Made by a program: the position numbers and the translations under genes
Shown here: piece after piece, positions 1 to 7,578 of the stretch
How positions within the stretch are numbered: position 1 is the stretch's first letter
How the letters are laid out: each line of letters starts with the position of its first letter
DNA from: Nocardioidaceae bacterium
GTDB lineage: Bacteria > Actinomycetota > Actinomycetes > Propionibacteriales > Nocardioidaceae
Direction of reading: 5' to 3'
Length of the DNA stretch: 17,187 nucleotides
Assembly (NCBI GenBank): GCA_013813125.1
Contig: JACCSH010000321.1
Coordinates: 1 to 17,187 of the forward strand
Notes under the pieces: generated by a model
Told to the model about the DNA's origin: nothing
The model's database searches: none
Seen by the model: the letters and a program-made list of their open reading frames with translations, nothing else

Positions 1-48
1 TAGCGGATGCCTAACGCTTCAGTGAGCCTGAGCGCCGACACGGGCAGC

Positions 49-444
49 TCACGACTGGAGGCGCCGTAGGTCGTCGAGGCAGCGACGCTCTACCTCGTCG
101 AGCTCGGCCAGCGTCGCGTCGATGTCACGGCGGCGCTGTTCGAGGTGTCGCCGGCGTACGTCGATCTGCTCGATCAGGTACGTGAGTTGGCCGACTTCGC
201 CGGGCTCGGCGTCGTACATGTTGACGATGGTGGCAATATCCTCGAGCGAGAACCCGAGACGTCGGCCTCGAAGGATCAGTTCCAGCCTGACCCGGTCACG
301 GGGGTGGAACAGCCGCACAGTGCCAAGCCGTTGCGGACTGATCAGCCCGAGTTCCTCATAGTGGCGGATGGTTCGCAGCGTGACGCCAAAATGCCCAGCC
401 ACCTCGGCGATGGTCCACGGCTTGGCGTTGTCGGCGGTCGGCAC
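49..444 (-). CDS. MerR-family transcriptional regulator
   Basis: A 131-residue DNA-binding regulator, probably controlling itself and the divergent acyl-CoA dehydrogenase. The N-terminal winged helix-turn-helix is clear (TIAEVAGHFGVTLRTIRHYEELG, about residues 8-30), followed by the family's R-L-F-x-P-x-D-R wing segment. A C-terminal Arg/Glu-rich helix with coiled-coil character (about residues 80-128, EQIDVRRRHLEQRRRDIDA) is the usual dimerisation helix. There is no ligand-binding domain and no cysteine cluster typical of metal sensors. The open frame extends far upstream across the dehydrogenase gene. The GTG at 444-442 was chosen because AAGGAGG lies a suitable distance upstream and the HTH then starts near the N terminus, as is normal for the family. 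The palindrome at 488-503 is the likely operator. Family assignment is secure; the inducer is unknown. By analogy with LiuR-type MerR proteins, which control branched-chain acyl-CoA catabolism, an acyl-CoA ligand is plausible but inferred. Confidence 0.9.
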   Translation of the reverse strand: MPTADNAKPWTIAEVAGHFGVTLRTIRHYEELGLISPQRLGTVRLFHPRDRVRLELILRGRRLGFSLEDIATIVNMYDAEPGEVGQLTYLIEQIDVRRRHLEQRRRDIDATLAELDEVERRCLDDLRRLQS

Positions 445-487
445 CAGCCCCACCTCCTCCTTGCTCCCGTCCGACCCCGCGTTTACC

Positions 488-503
488 CTTACGTTAACGT
501 AAG
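488..503. promoter_or_regulatory. Perfect 16-bp palindrome, probable MerR operator and bidirectional promoter core
   Basis: CTTACGTTAACGTAAG is a perfect inverted repeat placed between the divergent MerR (start 444) and acyl-CoA dehydrogenase (start 544) genes. Its centre also gives two opposed TAACGT hexamers (495-500 on plus, 496-491 on minus) that share the TA at 495-496. Both fit the TAnnnT -10 pattern and would give leaders of roughly 35-40 nt, consistent with the Shine-Dalgarno sequences seen before both genes. Its ACGT-nn-ACGT core resembles LiuR-type operators as I remember them. Binding is inferred. Confidence 0.72.
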
Positions 504-543
504 CGCCCCGTTCGTCTGAACGGCTGAGGGCTGAGAGGCACGC

Positions 544-1716
544 ATGAGCTTTGTCTTGCCACCCGAGCATGAGGCGTTCCGCGGCAGCGTTCGCGAGTTC
601 GCTGAAGCCGAGATCGCTCCCTACGCGGCTGAGTGGGACCGATTGCACCACTTCCCTGTCGATGTCGTGCGAAAGATGGGGGCGCTCGGGCTGTTCGGGC
701 TGACAGCCCCGGAGGAGTACGGCGGTGCTGGCGAAGACGGTGACTTCACCAGCTTGTGCGTGGCGATCGAGGAGATCGGGCGGGTCGACCAGTCGATGGG
801 GATCACTCTCGAGGCGGCCGTCGGCCTCGGTATCAACCCGATCCTGACGTACGGCACCGACGAGCAGAAGCAGAAGTGGCTTCCCGACCTGGTGACGGGC
901 CATGCGCTGGCCGGCTTTGGCCTCACGGAGCCTGGTGCGGGCTCCGATGCCGGCGCTACCGCGACGCGGGCGGAGTTGGTCGACGGCCAGTGGCGGATCA
1001 ACGGGTCCAAGCAGTTCATCACCAACTCCGGCTCCGAGATCACCTCCCTCGTAACCGTCACTGCTCGCACCGGCCAGCGGGACGACGGCCGTGCCGAGGT
1101 GTCGACCTTCATCATCGAGGCCGGGACGCCAGGCTTCGAAGTCGAGCCGGCGTACGACAAGCTCGGCTGGCACGCCAGCGACACGCACCCCCTCACCTTC
1201 ACCGACGTGCACGTCCCGGAGGACAATCTGCTGGGCGAACGGGGGCGTGGCTTCGCTCAGTTCCTGGCCATCCTCGACGACGGGCGGGTCGCGATTGCAG
1301 CCCTCGCGGTGGGCTGCATCCAGGCCTGCCTCGACCTGTCGGTGCAGTACGCCGGTGAACGCACGACCTTCAAGGTGCCCATTGGGACCAAGCAGGGAGT
1401 GGCCTTCCAGATAGCTGACCTGCAGGTCATGGCCGAGGCGGCCCGGGTGCTCACCTACAAGGCAGCAGCGCTGAAAGACTCCGGCCGAACGCGCGAAGAG
1501 TTCAGGCAAGCCGCAGCGATTGCGAAGCTCTATGCCACGGAGTCAGCCGTGACGGCCACCCGGATCGCGACGCAGGTCTTCGGCGGCTATGGATTCATGG
1601 AGGAGTACCCCGTCGCCCGCTTCTACCGGGACGCCAAGGTGCTCGAGATCGGAGAGGGTACGTCGGAGGTGCAGCGCATGCTCATCGCCCGAGGCCTCGG
1701 TCTGCCGGTGGAGTGA
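544..1716 (+). CDS. Acyl-CoA dehydrogenase (FAD-dependent)
   Basis: A 390-residue flavoprotein of the usual length for the family. It would oxidise an acyl-CoA to the 2,3-enoyl-CoA and pass electrons to ETF. The N-terminal helical domain (about 1-120) is followed by the FAD/substrate signature GFGLTEPGAGSDAGA (about 124-138) and the middle beta domain, including INGSKQFITNSG. The C-terminal domain carries the FGGYGFMEEYPVARFYRDAK segment and the catalytic Glu at about residue 371 in IGEGTSEVQR. The ATG at 544 has a GAGAGG-type ribosome site. It is divergent from a MerR regulator across a palindromic operator, which suggests substrate-induced expression. Substrate cannot be read from the sequence. 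Branched-chain or short-chain acyl-CoA is favoured by the MerR context, as in isovaleryl-CoA dehydrogenase clusters, but no other leucine-pathway gene is visible here. Confidence 0.93.
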   Translation: MSFVLPPEHEAFRGSVREFAEAEIAPYAAEWDRLHHFPVDVVRKMGALGLFGLTAPEEYGGAGEDGDFTSLCVAIEEIGRVDQSMGITLEAAVGLGINPILTYGTDEQKQKWLPDLVTGHALAGFGLTEPGAGSDAGATATRAELVDGQWRINGSKQFITNSGSEITSLVTVTARTGQRDDGRAEVSTFIIEAGTPGFEVEPAYDKLGWHASDTHPLTFTDVHVPEDNLLGERGRGFAQFLAILDDGRVAIAALAVGCIQACLDLSVQYAGERTTFKVPIGTKQGVAFQIADLQVMAEAARVLTYKAAALKDSGRTREEFRQAAAIAKLYATESAVTATRIATQVFGGYGFMEEYPVARFYRDAKVLEIGEGTSEVQRMLIARGLGLPVE

Positions 1717-1748
1717 CCGCCACCGCTGCGGCAGGAGCTCCAGCCGGC

Positions 1749-2357
1749 TCAGCGCCACAGGGCGGTCCAGGCCACGCCGAGCTCTGCGGTCATCAGCCGC
1801 AGCAGCGGCAGCGAGATGCCCACCACGTTGTGTGGGTCACCTTGGATCCCGCGCACGAATGCGCCACCGATTCCGTCCAGGGTGAAAGCCCCTGCCACGT
1901 TGAGCGGCTCACCCGTCGCGACGTACGTACGAATCTCCTCGCTCGTCAGGTCGGCGAAGTAGACAGTCGTGGCGGCTCCACGTACGACCTTCGCGCCTGT
2001 CGTGACATCCGCCATGAAATGACCCGTGTGCAAGACGCCACTGCGACCGCTCATCGCGGTGAGCCGCGCGATCGCCTCGTTTTCGGAGCCGGGTTTTCCG
2101 TGTAGCTGCCCATCGAGTTCGAGAACCGAGTCACACGCGACGACCAGCTCCCGGTGGCCCGGGACCGGCGCAGGACGTTGGTTCAGTACTGTCTGGCCCT
2201 TCAGCTCGGCCAGGTGAAGGACCAGTTCGGCGGCCCCATCCGCGGCGACCCTTGATTCGTCGACGCCGGAGACGACTACTTCGGGGTCGAGTCCGGCCCG
2301 CCGAAGTGTCTCGAGGCGGGCCAGCGAGGCGGAGGCCAGGACGAGCCGTACCGTCAT
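1749..2357 (-). CDS. maf: Maf family nucleoside triphosphate pyrophosphatase
   Basis: A 202-residue cytoplasmic protein expected to hydrolyse non-canonical or excess nucleoside triphosphates to the monophosphate and pyrophosphate. It has the N-terminal LASASLARLETLRRAGL motif (family form LASxSPRR), the metal/catalytic segment VVACDSVLELDGQLHGKP with Asp at about 76, SGRSGVLHTGH at 104-113, and the C-terminal AGAFTLDGIGGAFVRGIQGDPHNVVG block. The CDS and TGH variants are those I recall in actinobacterial Maf such as M. tuberculosis Rv3282, so they do not signal loss of function. The ATG at 2357 was chosen because the family starts directly at this motif. It lies 34 bp downstream of the DUF885 gene on the same strand and is probably cotranscribed. 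Maf next to accD/accE is conserved in actinobacteria. The exact nucleotide substrate is not predictable. Confidence 0.92.
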   Translation of the reverse strand: MTVRLVLASASLARLETLRRAGLDPEVVVSGVDESRVAADGAAELVLHLAELKGQTVLNQRPAPVPGHRELVVACDSVLELDGQLHGKPGSENEAIARLTAMSGRSGVLHTGHFMADVTTGAKVVRGAATTVYFADLTSEEIRTYVATGEPLNVAGAFTLDGIGGAFVRGIQGDPHNVVGISLPLLRLMTAELGVAWTALWR

Positions 2358-2391
2358 CGGGTGGTCACGGCGGACCCGGGAGTCCCTGCCG

Positions 2392-4119
2392 TCATACCCG
2401 TGCCAGTGCCTCACGCAACGGGTCGAGTCCGAGAGATCCCAGGTCGAGGGCGTTTCGGTGGAACTGCTTGAGATCGAAGTCACTGCCTTGACGCTGCTTG
2501 ACCTCGTCGCGTGCCTGGAGCCAGATGCGTTCGCCGATCTTGTATGCCGGTGCCTGCCCCGGCCAACCGAGGTAGCGGTTGACCTCGAAGGCGATGACAG
2601 CGTCCTCGAGGCGGCAGTGACCGTGCATGAACTCCAAAGCCAGGTCGGCGTTCCAGATCTTCCCAGGGTGGAACCCGAAGGGGTTGTCGCGGGGGATCTC
2701 GAGCTCAAGGTGTGTTCCGATGTCCACGATCACGCGCGCAGCGCGCAGTGCCTGACCGTCGAGCATGCCGAGCTTGTTTCCGGGGTCGTCTAGATAACCG
2801 AGCTCTTCCATCAGCCGTTCGGCGTAGAGAGCCCACCCTTCACCATGCCCGGAAACCCAGCACATGGTGCGTTGCCAGCGGTTGAGGATCTCGTGGCGAT
2901 ATGCGGTTTGAGCGACTTGCAGGTGATGGCCGGGCACGCCTTCGTGATAGACCGTCGTCACCTCGCGCCAGGTCGAGAACGTGGAGATACCGTCTGGCAC
3001 CGCCCACCACATCTGCCCGGGGCGGGACCAGTCCTCGCTCGGGCCCGTGTAGTAGATGCCACCGTCGTTGGTGGGCGCCAGGCGGCACTCGATGCGCCGG
3101 ATCGGCTCGGGGATGTCGAAGTGGGTGTCTGCGAGCTCGTCGATCGTCTGGGTGGCCAGCTGCTGCATCCAGGCACGGAAACTTTCTTTGCCTGAGATGG
3201 TGCGGCGCGGGTCGGCGTCGAGTATGTCGACCGCCTCGTCGACGGTCGCGCCCGACTCGATCTGGTCGGACACCGCCAGCATCTCGTCCTCTATGCGCTT
3301 GAGCTCGTCCCACCCCCAGGCGTACGTCTCGTCCAGGTCGATCTCCGCGCCGAGAAAGTATCGGGACTCGGGTTCGTACTGATCCCGCCCGACACCGTCC
3401 TTGTCCTTGCCACGTGGCAGGAGATCACCCACGAGGAAGTCTCCGAACTCGCCGAAGGCAGCACTCGAGCGCTCGGCGTTCTCCAGCAGCTCGGCGGCCA
3501 GCCGGTCATTGACGCCGGTGGCCTGCTCGGCCAGCCCGATAAAGAAGTTCCCACTGTCCCCCTCCTGACCCGTCCAGGCCCGGATCTGGTCTGCGACTGC
3601 GCCGAGCTGCCGTTTGGCGGAGATGTGGCCCTCGTCTGCCGAGACTCCCAACGTCTGCCGGTAGCCGTCAAGACGCTGCGGGATGAGGCTGAGCCGGGAG
3701 TTGATGTCACTCCAGGCGTCTTCGCTCTCGGTGCTCATCAGGTCGAACACGCCCCGCAGGTTGTGCAGCTCACTGGCGATGACGCTCACCCTCGATTGGG
3801 GTGTCCGAGCGGCGTACTGGTCCAGTGTCACGGTGAGCCGCTCGACGAAGGAGTCCTTGGCTGCGCGGTCCTGGTCGTCGGTCGGCTCGGCGCTGCGCAT
3901 CCGCCCGAGTGTCTGCCGGATCAGCGCCTCACGCTGCTCATAGCCCGCTGGGGACAGGTCGGGAAGCTGGGCGTCATAACCGGCGATCCCGACGTAGGTC
4001 GCCGTCAGTGGGTCCAGCGCGGCGTAGTCCTCGACGAACTGGTCCGCGATCGCGTCAACGGGGCGCATCGCGCCTAGTTGAGCAGACGCGACGGTGGCGT
4101 CGGTCGCGTCGTTGGCCAT
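2392..4119 (-). CDS. DUF885 family protein (HExPGHH zinc-peptidase-like)
   Basis: A 575-residue protein of the DUF885 family, which has a gluzincin-like fold. The zinc-site motif YHEGVPGHHLQ lies at about 391-401, with His392, Glu393 and His398/399 as likely ligand and catalytic residues. The downstream GHGEGWALYAERLMEELGY at about 424-442 would supply the third (Glu) ligand. No signal peptide or membrane helix is visible, so it is probably cytoplasmic. The N-terminal half is largely alpha-helical by composition. The ATG at 4119 was kept although it lacks a Shine-Dalgarno: TAAAGT ends 6 nt before it, suggesting a leaderless mRNA. An alternative start at Met18 has no better signal. It heads a probable two-gene unit with maf. 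The family is poorly characterised and peptidase activity on any given substrate is inference. This gene is not between accE5 and maf in the mycobacterial block as I recall it. Confidence 0.88.
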   Translation of the reverse strand: MANDATDATVASAQLGAMRPVDAIADQFVEDYAALDPLTATYVGIAGYDAQLPDLSPAGYEQREALIRQTLGRMRSAEPTDDQDRAAKDSFVERLTVTLDQYAARTPQSRVSVIASELHNLRGVFDLMSTESEDAWSDINSRLSLIPQRLDGYRQTLGVSADEGHISAKRQLGAVADQIRAWTGQEGDSGNFFIGLAEQATGVNDRLAAELLENAERSSAAFGEFGDFLVGDLLPRGKDKDGVGRDQYEPESRYFLGAEIDLDETYAWGWDELKRIEDEMLAVSDQIESGATVDEAVDILDADPRRTISGKESFRAWMQQLATQTIDELADTHFDIPEPIRRIECRLAPTNDGGIYYTGPSEDWSRPGQMWWAVPDGISTFSTWREVTTVYHEGVPGHHLQVAQTAYRHEILNRWQRTMCWVSGHGEGWALYAERLMEELGYLDDPGNKLGMLDGQALRAARVIVDIGTHLELEIPRDNPFGFHPGKIWNADLALEFMHGHCRLEDAVIAFEVNRYLGWPGQAPAYKIGERIWLQARDEVKQRQGSDFDLKQFHRNALDLGSLGLDPLREALARV

Positions 4120-4125
4120 GCCCAG

Positions 4126-4131
4126 ACTTTA
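4126..4131 (-). promoter_or_regulatory. Probable leaderless -10 element for the DUF885 gene
   Basis: On the minus strand TAAAGT (TAnnnT form) is followed by 6 nt and the ATG at 4119. No Shine-Dalgarno lies close to the start. No convincing -35 was seen. The call rests on spacing alone. Confidence 0.45.
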
Positions 4132-4205
4132 CGCCTCGATCCCCGTCCGCCGGCACATCTGCGAGGTTGATGTACAACAGAGCGGGTACCGGGTTCGATC
4201 ACGCC

Positions 4206-4221
4206 GACGGTCACCACCGTC
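4206..4221. repeat. Short inverted repeat upstream of the GNAT gene
   Basis: GACGGT-CACC-ACCGTC is a perfect 6-bp-arm inverted repeat with a 4-bp loop. It lies in the 170-bp divergent gap between the DUF885 and GNAT genes, about 70 bp before the GNAT start. It could be an operator or an RNA hairpin. There is no run of T, so it is not an intrinsic terminator. No promoter could be assigned with confidence in the rest of this gap. Confidence 0.4.
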
Positions 4222-4289
4222 ACGCGACAGAGTCGCGCCCGCCGAGGCTGAACGAGCCTGTGCAGACGCGGGGAAGGGGTCGGTTACTG

Positions 4290-4766
4290 GTGAGCGACCG
4301 CTACGAGATTCGGCCGGTCGTGCTTTCCGACGCTGATGTTCTGCTGGAGTGGCGGAACGACGCCGAAACCCGAAGGCGGGCCCGAACCCAGCAGGTGATC
4401 GACCTCGCCGACCATGTGTCGTGGCTGGCGGCGGCTCTCGCCGACGAGTCCCGCCTGTACCGGTTGCTCGTTTCCACTGACGGCTCAGTCGAGCTTCCGC
4501 TCGCTTCTGTCCGCTATGACTGCGAGGCTGGCACAGGTCTCGCGGTTGTCAGCATCTTGGTAGCGCCAACTGCGCGGGGACGCGGTATCGGCCGGGTGGC
4601 GCTGGAGCGCACCCTCCCGGAGCTGCGGCAGTGGCAGCCTGACCTGTCGGCCGTGCTTGCCGTCGTACACAAGGACAACCCTGCTTCTCGCAGGCTCTTT
4701 CAGTCCACCGGCTTCACCTACCGGGACTCCGACGGGCCGTGGCAGAACTATGTCTTGGCACTGTAG
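4290..4766 (+). CDS. GNAT family N-acetyltransferase
   Basis: A 158-residue acetyl-CoA-dependent acetyltransferase. The N-terminal beta strand YEIRPVVLSDADVLLEWRND is typical of the family; the EWRND form is common in the RimJ-like/PseH-like branch. Motif A is VVSILVAPTARGRGIGRVALE, with the RGRGIG acetyl-CoA pyrophosphate loop at about residues 97-102. The C-terminal VHKDNPASRRLFQSTGF supplies the usual Asn and aromatic residues. The open frame extends about 380 bp upstream, but GTG 4290 was selected because AAGGGG sits about 9 nt before it and the first strand follows at once. It is convergent with accE, 16 bp apart, and has no same-strand partner, so the acceptor (amino-sugar, protein N terminus or small amine) is unknown. 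It appears to be an insertion relative to the conserved maf-accE-accD order. Confidence 0.85.
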   Translation: MSDRYEIRPVVLSDADVLLEWRNDAETRRRARTQQVIDLADHVSWLAAALADESRLYRLLVSTDGSVELPLASVRYDCEAGTGLAVVSILVAPTARGRGIGRVALERTLPELRQWQPDLSAVLAVVHKDNPASRRLFQSTGFTYRDSDGPWQNYVLAL

Positions 4767-4782
4767 TCAACAGACCCGTCGC

Positions 4783-5046
4783 TCATCGGGGAAGCGCGCT
4801 AGCCCGCCAGCCACCTCGGCCAACGTGATGGGCACCGCGCACGCTACGCTCGCGCGCCGTCCAGTCCGACCGATGTACGACGGTCGGCTCGTCGCCTTCC
4901 GCGGCGCGACGCCCAGCCACGACCGCGACGAGGGCGGCGAGCTCCTCTGGAGTCGGCTGACCCTTCAACACCTGCAGAAGTGGCGGTTCGGGTTCTCGAC
5001 CTGGCACCGGATTCGTAGCCTCTCGAAGGAAGACAAGGGAAGTCAC
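4783..5046 (-). CDS. accE: Acyl-CoA carboxylase epsilon subunit
   Basis: An 87-residue small protein matching the actinobacterial AccE/PccE family (AccE5 in M. tuberculosis). This subunit stabilises the alpha-beta carboxylase holoenzyme and raises its activity. Diagnostic segments are [22 protein letters not shown] (about residues 21-42, predicted helix) and the C-terminal [12 protein letters not shown]. The middle is poorly conserved, as usual. The start is the GTG at 5046-5044, whose GTGA overlaps the accD stop codon by 4 bp, implying translational coupling and matched stoichiometry with AccD. It is convergent with the GNAT gene. Such small subunits are often missed in annotation; position and terminal motifs together make this call strong. 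Confidence 0.92.
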   Translation of the reverse strand: MTSLVFLREATNPVPGREPEPPLLQVLKGQPTPEELAALVAVVAGRRAAEGDEPTVVHRSDWTARERSVRGAHHVGRGGWRASALPR

Positions 5047-6620
5047 AGCGGGATGTTGCCATGCTTCTTGGGGGGAAGCGTTTCGCGTTTGTTACGAAGC
5101 AGACGCAGGGAGCGCACGACCTCCGAGCGCGTCTCATGCGGGGCGATGACGGCGTCGACATAACCTCGCTCGGCGGCAAGATAGGGGTTCGCGAGCGTGT
5201 CCTCGTAGTCGCGGACCAGCTCCGCCCTCAGCTGCTGCGGGTCCTGGGCCGCGGCCAGCTCGGCGCGGTAGAGGATGTTGACCGCACCCTGGGCTCCCAT
5301 CACTGCGATCTGGGCGGTCGGCCAGGCAACGTTCATGTCGGCGCCGAGATGCTTGGATCCCATGACGTCGTACGCGCCGCCGTACGCCTTGCGCGTGATC
5401 ACCGTTATCAGCGGAACCGTGGCCTCGGCGTAGGCGTAGATCAACTTCGCGCCACGCCGGATGATGCCGTTCCACTCCTGGTCGGTGCCCGGCAGAAAGC
5501 CGGGTACGTCGACGAAGGTCAGCACGGGGAGGTTGAACGCGTCGCAGGTCCGCACGAAGCGGGCGGCCTTCTCGGACGCGTCGATATCCAAAGTGCCCGC
5601 CAGTTGCAGCGGCTGGTTGGCCACGACGCCCACGGAGTGGCCCTCGACCCGACCGAACCCGACGACGATGTTCGGTGCGAATAGCGCCTGCACTTCGAGG
5701 AACTCAGCGTCATCGAGCACCGACTCGATGACCGTGTGCATGTCGTAGGGCTGGTTGGGAGAGTCAGGGATGAGCCGGTCCAAAGACAGGTCGGTGTCGT
5801 TGACAGCAAGGTGCGCAGCCCCCTCGACATATGCAGGTGGGTCCTCGAGGTTGTTCTGCGGAAGGTAGGAGAGCAGAGCCTTGACAAAGTCGATCGCATC
5901 CGGCTCGTCACCGGCCAGGTAGTGGGCGTTGCCGCTCTTGGTGTTGTGGGTGTGCGCTCCGCCGAGATCCTCCATCGTCACGTCTTCGCCGGTCACCGTC
6001 TTGATGACGTCGGGCCCGGTGATGAACATGTGCGACGTCTTGTCGACCATCACGGTGAAGTCGGTGATGGCAGGAGAGTAGACAGCACCGCCGGCGCACG
6101 GGCCCAAGATAAGCGATATCTGCGGAATCACCCCGGACGCGTGGACGTTGCGGCGGAAGATCTCGGCGTACAACCCCAATGCCACGACGCCTTCTTGGAT
6201 ACGAGCGCCTCCGGAGTCGTTGATGCCGATGAGGGGACATCCGGTCTTCATGGCCAGATCCATGACCTTGACGATCTTCTCGCCGAAGACCTCTCCCAGG
6301 CTGCCCCCGAAGACGGTGAAGTCCTGGGAGAACACGCACACCTGTCGGCCCGCGATAGTGCCGTAGCCGGTGACCACCCCATCCCCGTAGGGCCGGTTGT
6401 CCTGCATCTCGAAGTTCGTCGAGCGGTGACGCGCGAGCTCGTCGAGCTCGACGAACGATCCCTCGTCGAGCAACTGGTCCACGCGCTCGCGGGCGGTGAG
6501 CTTGCCCTTGGCTCGCTGCTTCTCGATCGCGCGCTCAGACCCCGCATGCACCGCGGCGTCGAGACGCTCGCTCAGGTCCGCGAGCTTGCCGGCGGTGGTG
6601 TGGATGTCGATGTCGCTCAC
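5043..6620 (-). CDS. accD: Acyl-CoA carboxylase beta (carboxyltransferase) subunit, probably propionyl-CoA type
   Basis: A 525-residue carboxyltransferase that moves CO2 from carboxybiotin on the alpha subunit to an acyl-CoA. The N-terminal crotonase-like half contains [13 protein letters not shown] (about 132-144) and [15 protein letters not shown] (about 170-184). The C-terminal half contains [14 protein letters not shown] and [19 protein letters not shown]. The two oxyanion-hole glycine pairs fall near 137-138 and 414-415. Asp418 in GGAYD corresponds to the residue that, in Streptomyces PccB (Asp422), favours propionyl-CoA over acetyl-CoA, so methylmalonyl-CoA is the likely product. Length matches PccB/AccD5. 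GTG 6620 was chosen because TACGCT lies 7 nt upstream, a leaderless signal, and the protein then aligns with family starts. It is coupled to accE and divergent from birA. The biotinylated alpha subunit is not in the window. The product feeds odd-chain/branched-acid metabolism or methyl-branched lipid precursors. Confidence 0.95.
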   Translation of the reverse strand: MSDIDIHTTAGKLADLSERLDAAVHAGSERAIEKQRAKGKLTARERVDQLLDEGSFVELDELARHRSTNFEMQDNRPYGDGVVTGYGTIAGRQVCVFSQDFTVFGGSLGEVFGEKIVKVMDLAMKTGCPLIGINDSGGARIQEGVVALGLYAEIFRRNVHASGVIPQISLILGPCAGGAVYSPAITDFTVMVDKTSHMFITGPDVIKTVTGEDVTMEDLGGAHTHNTKSGNAHYLAGDEPDAIDFVKALLSYLPQNNLEDPPAYVEGAAHLAVNDTDLSLDRLIPDSPNQPYDMHTVIESVLDDAEFLEVQALFAPNIVVGFGRVEGHSVGVVANQPLQLAGTLDIDASEKAARFVRTCDAFNLPVLTFVDVPGFLPGTDQEWNGIIRRGAKLIYAYAEATVPLITVITRKAYGGAYDVMGSKHLGADMNVAWPTAQIAVMGAQGAVNILYRAELAAAQDPQQLRAELVRDYEDTLANPYLAAERGYVDAVIAPHETRSEVVRSLRLLRNKRETLPPKKHGNIPL

Positions 6621-6627
6621 CCGAGGC

Positions 6628-6637
6628 AGCGTAGCGT
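6628..6637. promoter_or_regulatory. Symmetric divergent -10 element of accD and birA
   Basis: AGCGTAGCGT reads as TACGCT on the minus strand (6633-6628), 7 nt before the accD GTG, and as TAGCGT on the plus strand (6632-6637), 8 nt before the birA ATG. The two TAnnnT hexamers share the TA at 6632-6633. Only 25 bp separate the start codons, neither gene has a clear Shine-Dalgarno, and no -35 match is obvious on either side. Both mRNAs are predicted to be leaderless or almost so. Confidence 0.6.
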
Positions 6638-6645
6638 GACGGCTG

Positions 6646-7488
6646 ATGCCCTCGAGATACGACGATCTGGAGCGCCCTCCTCTCGACGAGGCCGCGCTGC
6701 GCCGAGCCCTCGTGCTGCCTGGTTCCTTGTGGTCTGACGTACAGGTGGTGAACTCGACACCTTCAACCAATGCGCTCCTGGCCTCCCGGGTCCAGGACGC
6801 GCCCGCGGGCAGCACCCGACCCGATGGGCTCGTCGTGTTCGCCGAGCATCAAACTGCCGGGCGCGGCCGCCTCGACCGCGTGTGGTCCGCTCCGGCGCGG
6901 TCGGGACTTGCCATGTCTGTGCTCGTGCGGCCCCCCGACGTCCCTCCTAACCGCTGGTCGTGGATCCCCCTGCTCGCGGGGCTGGCGGTGGCAGCCGCCG
7001 TACGCCGCGAAGCCCGTGTCGAGGCCGAGCTCAAGTGGCCCAACGATGTGATGGTCGCAGACCGAAAGCTCGGCGGGCTGCTGGTCGAGCGGATCGAGCC
7101 GGCGCCTGGATCGGCGGTGGCCATCATCGGCATCGGGGTGAACGTGTCTCTGCGTCCCAACGAGCTACCGGTGCCGACTGCCACGTCGTTGGCCATCGAG
7201 AACGCCCGGACAACGGACAGGTCACTGTTGGCTCGGGCTGTGCTACGAAACCTCGAGGGCTTGCTCACCGACTGGGCACGACATGGTGGCGATGCCGAGA
7301 AAGGCGGCCTGCACACCGCGTACGTCAAAGCCTGCATGACGATCGGTCGTAGAGTCAGTGTCGAACTGCCGAATGCCCCGCCGGTCGTGGGCACCGCCGT
7401 GGGCGTCGACAGCGCCGGGCATCTGCTCGTGCGCAGCCAGGGAAGCCAGCACACCTTCAGCGCCGGTGACATCCTGCACCTGCGCTGA
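6646..7488 (+). CDS. birA: Biotin--[acetyl-CoA-carboxylase] ligase
   Basis: A 280-residue class I biotin protein ligase. It makes biotinyl-5'-AMP and transfers biotin to the lysine of the carboxylase alpha subunit. Visible motifs are [13 protein letters not shown] (about 36-48), the biotin/AMP loop [15 protein letters not shown] (about 66-80, GRGR at 72-75), [19 protein letters not shown] (130-148, catalytic Lys130) and [13 protein letters not shown]-terminal SH3-like segment is followed by GDILHLR. There is no N-terminal winged-helix repressor domain, so unlike E. coli BirA it should not regulate transcription. The ATG at 6646 lacks a Shine-Dalgarno; TAGCGT lies 8 nt upstream, suggesting a leaderless message. 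It is divergent from accD, a direct functional link to the biotin-dependent carboxylase, and this pairing is conserved in actinobacteria. Confidence 0.94.
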   Translation: MPSRYDDLERPPLDEAALRRALVLPGSLWSDVQVVNSTPSTNALLASRVQDAPAGSTRPDGLVVFAEHQTAGRGRLDRVWSAPARSGLAMSVLVRPPDVPPNRWSWIPLLAGLAVAAAVRREARVEAELKWPNDVMVADRKLGGLLVERIEPAPGSAVAIIGIGVNVSLRPNELPVPTATSLAIENARTTDRSLLARAVLRNLEGLLTDWARHGGDAEKGGLHTAYVKACMTIGRRVSVELPNAPPVVGTAVGVDSAGHLLVRSQGSQHTFSAGDILHLR

Positions 7489-7568
7489 GAAACCCTGGAC
7501 CGGATGCGTTACGCCTCCTCGCTGCGACGTGACACCATCTGAGGCGGATCAAGGCTTCATTCATCTTC

Positions 7569-7574
7569 AGGAGG
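7569..7574 (+). promoter_or_regulatory. Shine-Dalgarno of the PH-domain gene
   Basis: AGGAGG lies 4 nt before the GTG at 7579 and fixes that start. It contrasts with the neighbouring leaderless-looking genes. The rest of the 90-bp gap after birA shows no clear promoter or terminator. Confidence 0.7.
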
Positions 7575-7578
7575 ACCC

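Noticed and set aside
1..48. Left edge searched for the end of a neighbouring gene
   Set aside because: The sequence is too short to support any call.
445..1509. Long open frame on the minus strand continuing upstream of the first MerR gene
   Set aside because: It is antisense to the acyl-CoA dehydrogenase, has no domain resemblance, and arises from GC-rich codon structure. The MerR start is fixed by AAGGAGG near 444.
1749..2357. Maf with non-canonical motifs (SLAR, CDSV), considered as a degenerate copy
   Set aside because: The same CDS and TGH forms are recalled in actinobacterial Maf, and the remaining conserved blocks are intact.
2358..2708. Upstream extension of the Maf frame
   Set aside because: It overlaps the DUF885 gene in another frame and the extra residues are Ser/Thr/Arg-rich with no domain, a typical shadow frame.
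5736..6737. 333-codon plus-strand open frame opposite accD
   Set aside because: It is antisense to a strongly conserved carboxyltransferase, and its translation resembles no family.
7512..7546. CGCCTC...GAGGCG inverted repeat in the birA-PH gap, considered as a terminator
   Set aside because: The arms are 6 bp with a 23-nt loop and no T-run. Too weak to call, and the downstream gene is probably read from the same transcript.
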